From the NCBI GenBank assembly GCA_964624065.1, contig CAZUWF010000003.1, positions 1 to 64,000 on the forward strand: a stretch of 64,000 bases of DNA, read 5' to 3'. The notes below the pieces were generated by a model. It was given only the letters and a program-made list of their open reading frames with translations, made no database searches and was not told the origin of the DNA. Position 1 is the stretch's first letter. Every line of letters starts with the position of its first letter. Shown here in pieces: positions 60,385 through 64,000 of the stretch. Origin of the DNA: UBA7960 sp964624065 (GTDB taxonomy: Bacteria; Bacteroidota; Bacteroidia; Bacteroidales; UBA7960). The position numbers and the translations under genes are program-made.

Positions 60385-62184
60385 TTAGCTTTGAAACATC
60401 ACTGAAACGGCAACCGATCCTATGCCGGCGTGAATACCTATTGCCGGACTTATATCAACAACCGACAATGGCTCTTTTCCGAAAATTTCCTTCATTTTTT
60501 GTTCGATTTCTCCCGTCATTTCGTAATTGTGAGCGTGCATTATGGTGTAATTCCAAGCGCTGTTTTCTTTGCCTAATATTTCAACGTGCTTGTAAATCTT
60601 GTTGAGGCTCGATTTTTGGCTGAAAGTCTTTTCGAACATTTGCGACTTGCCGGTTTCGTCAATTGAAATTACCGGAATAAGTCCAAGCAAGCCGGCAAGC
60701 ACACCCTTGGGCTTCGAAACCCTCCCGCTTCGTATTAGGTTTTTGATGTTTCTTACTGCAACAAAAATCTTGGTTTGCTTCACTGCGCTTTCAATGGAAT
60801 TGACAATGGTATCCAAGTCGTGGCCTTCCTCAATCATTTTTGCAGCTCTCATCACTAGCAAGCCCAACCCTCCCGAAATGCTTTTCGAGTCAATTACTCT
60901 AACAGGCTTGTTGAATTCCTTTTCTATGCGCTCCGCGGCCTTGACGCTGCTATTGTAAGTTCCGCTTAACTGGCTCGAAAGGTTTATCGCTATTATGGCA
61001 TCATAATGCCCTGCAAGGTGCGAATAAATGTTGGTAAATGACTGGACGTTTACCTGCGAGGTTTGCGGAAAAACTTTGGTGGTTTCGAGCAATTTGTAAA
61101 ACTGGTCTGGCCAGATGGTAACTTTGTCCAAAAAGTGATTTTCGCCAAAATTCAGGCTAACGGGAACCGTATGAACCTGATGGTGGTCTAAAATTTCTTG
61201 CGACAAGTCGCACGTGGAGTCTGTAACCAGGGCGATGTTCCACTTGCGTTTGGTGGCGACTTCCTGCTGTTTTACCATATCGTCAACTTTCTGGAAAGAT
61301 ATGGTTCCCATATCTTTCAACTGGTAAAAAAGATCGGCCGGATCATTTGTGTGAACGTGAATCCTACAGGTGCTGTCAGAGCCCGCAACTACCACGGAGT
61401 CGCCATTTTGACCCAAGACTTGTCGGAGTTCTTCCTTGCTCTTTTTGAGGTTTTTGATTATGGCTTCGGTGCAAAAACGGTGTTGGATGTGCTCGTCGGT
61501 AATTTCTTCGGTATGAACCAAGGCAATTGCTTCCTGTGATGGCGATACAAGGTTGCGGATGTTCCTTTCCTTCATAAACTCGATTACCCCATTGATGAAT
61601 AATACAAAACCCTTGGCGCCAGCATCAACGAAGCCTGTTTTGTTAAGTACTTTGAGCTTTTCGGTGGTTTCGGAAAGAGACCTTTTCAATACCGACATCG
61701 ACTCAAGCATAATTTTTTCAAAATCGCGAACCGACTCTTTTTTGCTGCTGATAAACTCCGACCACTCCTTGATTACGGTAATCATAGTACCCTCAACAGG
61801 GTTGGCAATGGCCTCGTAAACATAAGGAATCGTTTTTTTTACACTTTCAGCAAATTCTCCAAAGGAGATGCTTTGTTTGTTATCGGTTTCCCTGCTCAGA
61901 CCATGCAAGAATTGGGCAAAAATTATCCCGGAATTACCCCGCGCTCCCATCAAGGCCGCTTCAGAAATGCTGTTCAAGGTTTCCTTGAAGGATCTGCTTG
62001 GCCTTATGTTGTCCATAATAAATCGTACCGTGGAGGCAAGATTTGTGCCGGTATCTTTATCGTTTACCGGAAAAACGTTGATCCTGTTTAATTCTGCTTG
62101 GTTTTGCAGAACCCTGTTCCCACCCGAAACAAAAGCGTAGTATAGGTACTTGCCGTTCATGAATGATGTTTCAATTTGTCTCAT
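60385..62184 (-). CDS. DhaL (DAK2)-DegV fusion, probable one-chain fatty acid kinase
   Basis: In Firmicutes, FakA (DhaL kinase) phosphorylates a fatty acid held by FakB (DegV). Here both parts are in one 599-residue chain. Residues 1-200 form the DhaL domain with the magnesium-binding FPVNDKDTGTNL and GARGNSGIIFAQ. Residues 200-300 match the FakA middle domain (FCTEAIIKNLKKS, HVHTNDP). From about 310 comes DegV, with LVTDSTCDLS, FPQTSQVNVQSF and RSGRVSKPKG. The role in recycling fatty acids is inferred. It is followed closely by the DUF1295 gene and preceded by DUF2177. Confidence 0.9.
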   Translation of the reverse strand: MRQIETSFMNGKYLYYAFVSGGNRVLQNQAELNRINVFPVNDKDTGTNLASTVRFIMDNIRPSRSFKETLNSISEAALMGARGNSGIIFAQFLHGLSRETDNKQSISFGEFAESVKKTIPYVYEAIANPVEGTMITVIKEWSEFISSKKESVRDFEKIMLESMSVLKRSLSETTEKLKVLNKTGFVDAGAKGFVLFINGVIEFMKERNIRNLVSPSQEAIALVHTEEITDEHIQHRFCTEAIIKNLKKSKEELRQVLGQNGDSVVVAGSDSTCRIHVHTNDPADLFYQLKDMGTISFQKVDDMVKQQEVATKRKWNIALVTDSTCDLSQEILDHHQVHTVPVSLNFGENHFLDKVTIWPDQFYKLLETTKVFPQTSQVNVQSFTNIYSHLAGHYDAIIAINLSSQLSGTYNSSVKAAERIEKEFNKPVRVIDSKSISGGLGLLVMRAAKMIEEGHDLDTIVNSIESAVKQTKIFVAVRNIKNLIRSGRVSKPKGVLAGLLGLIPVISIDETGKSQMFEKTFSQKSSLNKIYKHVEILGKENSAWNYTIMHAHNYEMTGEIEQKMKEIFGKEPLSVVDISPAIGIHAGIGSVAVSVMFQS

Positions 62185-62190
62185 TATGAT

Positions 62191-62598
62191 TTATTTTAAC
62201 AAAAGTACTATGTGGTAGCCGGCAAAACCAACAATTCCGGAAAGCACCGTACCCCACAGAATATCGATGACAACTATTTTTAAGGGCCAACCCTTAAGGG
62301 TTGCAAGGTTGGTTAAATCGTAGGTGGCGTAAGTAAAGAATCCGAAAAGCGCGCCAAACAAAATGGTCCTGCCAACCGATTCTGTTGCAACAGCCGGATA
62401 AATGGCAAAAATTGAAATTCCCAGCACAAATACCAAGTAAAAGGCTGCTGCTGCTGTCCGGTTAACTTGATCTGACAAAAATCCCCCCAAATACTTTTTA
62501 TACAGATTTTTGGCAAGAATTCCCAGCCATAATAGATCAAAGACCAGAAAGACAAAAAATGTCAAGGCGTATGCAAGGATAACACTCAAGGCGTTCAT
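62191..62598 (-). CDS. DUF2177 family membrane protein
   Basis: A 135-residue protein with four hydrophobic helices. The family pattern is visible: VFDLLWLGILAKNLYKKYLG near the start, then FGALFGFFTYATYDLTNLATLKGWP and VVIDILWGTVLSG. The function of the family is unknown. It ends 6 bp before the DhaL-DegV gene, and a promoter is upstream, so it may head this three-gene unit. Confidence 0.9.
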   Translation of the reverse strand: MNALSVILAYALTFFVFLVFDLLWLGILAKNLYKKYLGGFLSDQVNRTAAAAFYLVFVLGISIFAIYPAVATESVGRTILFGALFGFFTYATYDLTNLATLKGWPLKIVVIDILWGTVLSGIVGFAGYHIVLLLK

Positions 62599-62617
62599 AT
62601 TTTTATGAAATGCGCCA

Positions 62618-62645
62618 CAAAATTAAACAATCTTTTACATAACAA
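62618..62645 (-). promoter_or_regulatory. Bacteroidota-type promoter before the DUF2177 gene
   Basis: On the minus strand, TTG at 62645-62643 and TAATTTTG at 62625-62618 are 17 bp apart, fitting a -33/-7 pair. The DUF2177 ATG at 62598 is 19 bp further. It would drive the DUF2177, DhaL-DegV and DUF1295 genes. Confidence 0.5.
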
Positions 62646-62690
62646 GCCCTTTGAATAGATTGTTCAGCTCAATTCAACGCCCCAAAAATC

Positions 62691-62727
62691 AAAAGAGGCT
62701 GTTTCGTATCCTGAAGCAGCCTCTTTT
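62691..62727 (-). terminator. Rho-independent terminator of the C69 dipeptidase gene
   Basis: Arms 62691-62701 (AAAAGAGGCTG) and 62717-62727 (CAGCCTCTTTT) pair over 11 bp. On the minus strand the stem is followed by GATTTTT. It begins 14 bp after the dipeptidase stop codon. Confidence 0.85.
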
Positions 62728-62741
62728 TCAAAAAAAAATTA

Positions 62742-64000
62742 TTAATCAATCTTCTCTCCGGGCTTACGCCACCTCACGTCGTAAAAACCGGGGCGTCCTT
62801 GCACGGCCCTTCGCTTAAAGTCCTCCGGATAATTGATTCCCGTTGGCCAAGGGCGCAGTACATCTTCCTTGCGTACGTACCTGTCGTTGTATTTTGTAAA
62901 TACGTGAAACGCCAATTTTCGCCACCGGTCAACCCCATACTCCGCATTGTTCACGCTAAAGTCGGTAAGGTACTCCAACGCCATTTTCTTGTCAGTCTCC
63001 CATAGCGATTTGGCCGCCATATCAATGGCCTTGGTAAGCGCGTGCGAACGTGTTTCAATTTCAAGTTGCTCGGCCTTTATTTCGTTGATAACAATTTCGT
63101 AAACACCGTATGCGTAGTTGGCTAGCAAGTTGAAAACCCAAAAGGCAGAATTCCAGTCAAAATCCAAGATATTGCCAGTGGCTAGCGAAACGGGGGCCCG
63201 TTGCATTCCAACGTAAAGCGGAAAATAGACATTTGTGTAGGTGTCGTCAACGCCATACCAAAATATTCCGCCAATTGGGTCAGGGTAATCCCTTCGCGAT
63301 TGAGAAATGAATGAAAAGCCAGTCTGTGGTTGCGATATCGCCCTTGGCCAAGCATATTTTTGGTTGTCTAGGTCAAAGTGAAGCGGCCTCCAATGGTAGG
63401 GGTTTTTGTAGGGTCCGGCGGCGTAACTATTGATTGTGTGGTAAGGGGTTCCGTTAAAGTGATCTCTCACGAATCCTATCATGTCTTCAACGGTAACCGG
63501 CTTGTCGGGCTTAACGAAAAGAGGGTAAGGTTCGGCTCCCTCAACACAGCGCCAATACTCCGCCGAGAAGCTCTTGGAAGGTGCGGCCCTTCGAAAAATG
63601 CTCCAAACCCTGCCCTCGCAAAGCAAGAGCGACTCGCAATCGAGCGGATTGTAAACATCAACAAAGCTAAAATCTTCCTTTTTTCCTTGGAACCAACCCA
63701 TTTGGCGCGCAAAGTCAACCAAATCAGCCGACCACATCCAGTTTTTTGTGTCTTTCCAATCAATTTTCCTTATGCGGGCTTGGTTTGCGTGGGCCGCGAT
63801 ATATCCATCAGGAACCCTTGCCGCAACCCATACTGCTCCCTTACCATGTTCACTTTTGCCAATGAATTCCATAATCCAGGCTTCGTTCTTGTCGGAGATT
63901 GAAAACGATTCTCCAGTGCTGTAATATCCGTGCTCCTCTACAAGGCCGGTCATAACCCTTATGGCTTCCAGCGCCGTTTTTGATCTTTGTAGCGCAATGT
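62742..64000 (-). CDS. C69-family dipeptidase (PepD-like), N-terminus outside the window
   Basis: The frame stays open to the window edge (IALQRSKTALEAIRVM precedes the first Met at 63953), so the gene is partial. Family features are ALEAIRVMTGLVEEHGY, FSISDKNEAWIMEFIG, WVAARVPDGYIAAHANQARI and PYHTINSYAAG. The conserved block FWYGVDDTYTNVYFPLYVGM and the C-terminal helical part also fit. The catalytic N-terminal Cys lies beyond the edge and cannot be checked. These enzymes cleave dipeptides and are often secreted in Bacteroidota. A terminator follows. Confidence 0.93.
   Translation of the reverse strand, partial: IALQRSKTALEAIRVMTGLVEEHGYYSTGESFSISDKNEAWIMEFIGKSEHGKGAVWVAARVPDGYIAAHANQARIRKIDWKDTKNWMWSADLVDFARQMGWFQGKKEDFSFVDVYNPLDCESLLLCEGRVWSIFRRAAPSKSFSAEYWRCVEGAEPYPLFVKPDKPVTVEDMIGFVRDHFNGTPYHTINSYAAGPYKNPYHWRPLHFDLDNQKYAWPRAISQPQTGFSFISQSRRDYPDPIGGIFWYGVDDTYTNVYFPLYVGMQRAPVSLATGNILDFDWNSAFWVFNLLANYAYGVYEIVINEIKAEQLEIETRSHALTKAIDMAAKSLWETDKKMALEYLTDFSVNNAEYGVDRWRKLAFHVFTKYNDRYVRKEDVLRPWPTGINYPEDFKRRAVQGRPGFYDVRWRKPGEKID

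Overview
The window looks like chromosomal DNA of a member of the Bacteroidota, probably a metagenome or draft scaffold because it carries a run of exactly 100 N at 29399-29498. The assignment rests on the gene families present (DUF4292 and DUF6146 proteins, a DhaL-DegV fusion, an Ig-like lipoprotein, a sodium-pump methylmalonyl-CoA decarboxylase operon), on -7 promoter boxes of the TAnnTTTG type in front of several genes, and on weak ribosome binding sites. No rRNA, tRNA, CRISPR array or complete insertion sequence was seen.

Layout. 1-7.3 kb: meaB, an outer-membrane protein, a PlsC-like acyltransferase, an EnvC-like protein, a DUF4292/TPR lipoprotein pair and dut. 7.3-45.9 kb: one very long surface-polysaccharide locus, almost all on the minus strand, so it is transcribed from about 45.9 kb towards 7.3 kb. 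46-50.3 kb: dnaG and rnr, divergent. 50.3-50.9 kb: an AT-rich stretch with a cluster of DnaA-box-like sites. 50.9-55.1 kb: methylmalonyl-CoA decarboxylase and epimerase. 55.3-64 kb: assorted envelope, lipid and peptidase genes.

The polysaccharide locus can be read as a pathway. Nucleotide sugars are made by a UDP-GlcNAc 2-epimerase-like protein, Ugd, TviB/TviC-type enzymes, RfbA/RfbB and the CapE-CapF-CapG (FnlA-B-C) route to UDP-N-acetyl-L-fucosamine. Glycosyltransferases, an EpsG-type polymerase and a Wzx flippase follow. A PglF/PglE/PglD/PglC-like set suggests that the repeat unit starts with a bacillosamine-type sugar on undecaprenyl phosphate. An exosortase-family protein and a FemAB-like transferase lie at the distal end. 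Embedded in the sugar genes is a three-gene phosphonate module (cytidylyltransferase-PEP mutase fusion, phosphonopyruvate decarboxylase, iron alcohol dehydrogenase). It predicts CMP-activated 2-hydroxyethylphosphonate, and so a phosphonate-decorated glycan.

The same locus is unusually disturbed. Degenerate tandem arrays of 7-bp units lie at many gene borders and enter the reading frames of capF and capG; in capG an array long enough to break the assembly separates the two halves of the gene. Four four-helix-bundle (23S-IVS-like) genes are scattered in it, one intact and three decayed. A fic gene on the opposite strand is bracketed by a 176-bp direct repeat of the 5' end of the pglC-like gene. 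Outside the locus, the remains of a TonB-dependent receptor lie at 58.8-59.2 kb.
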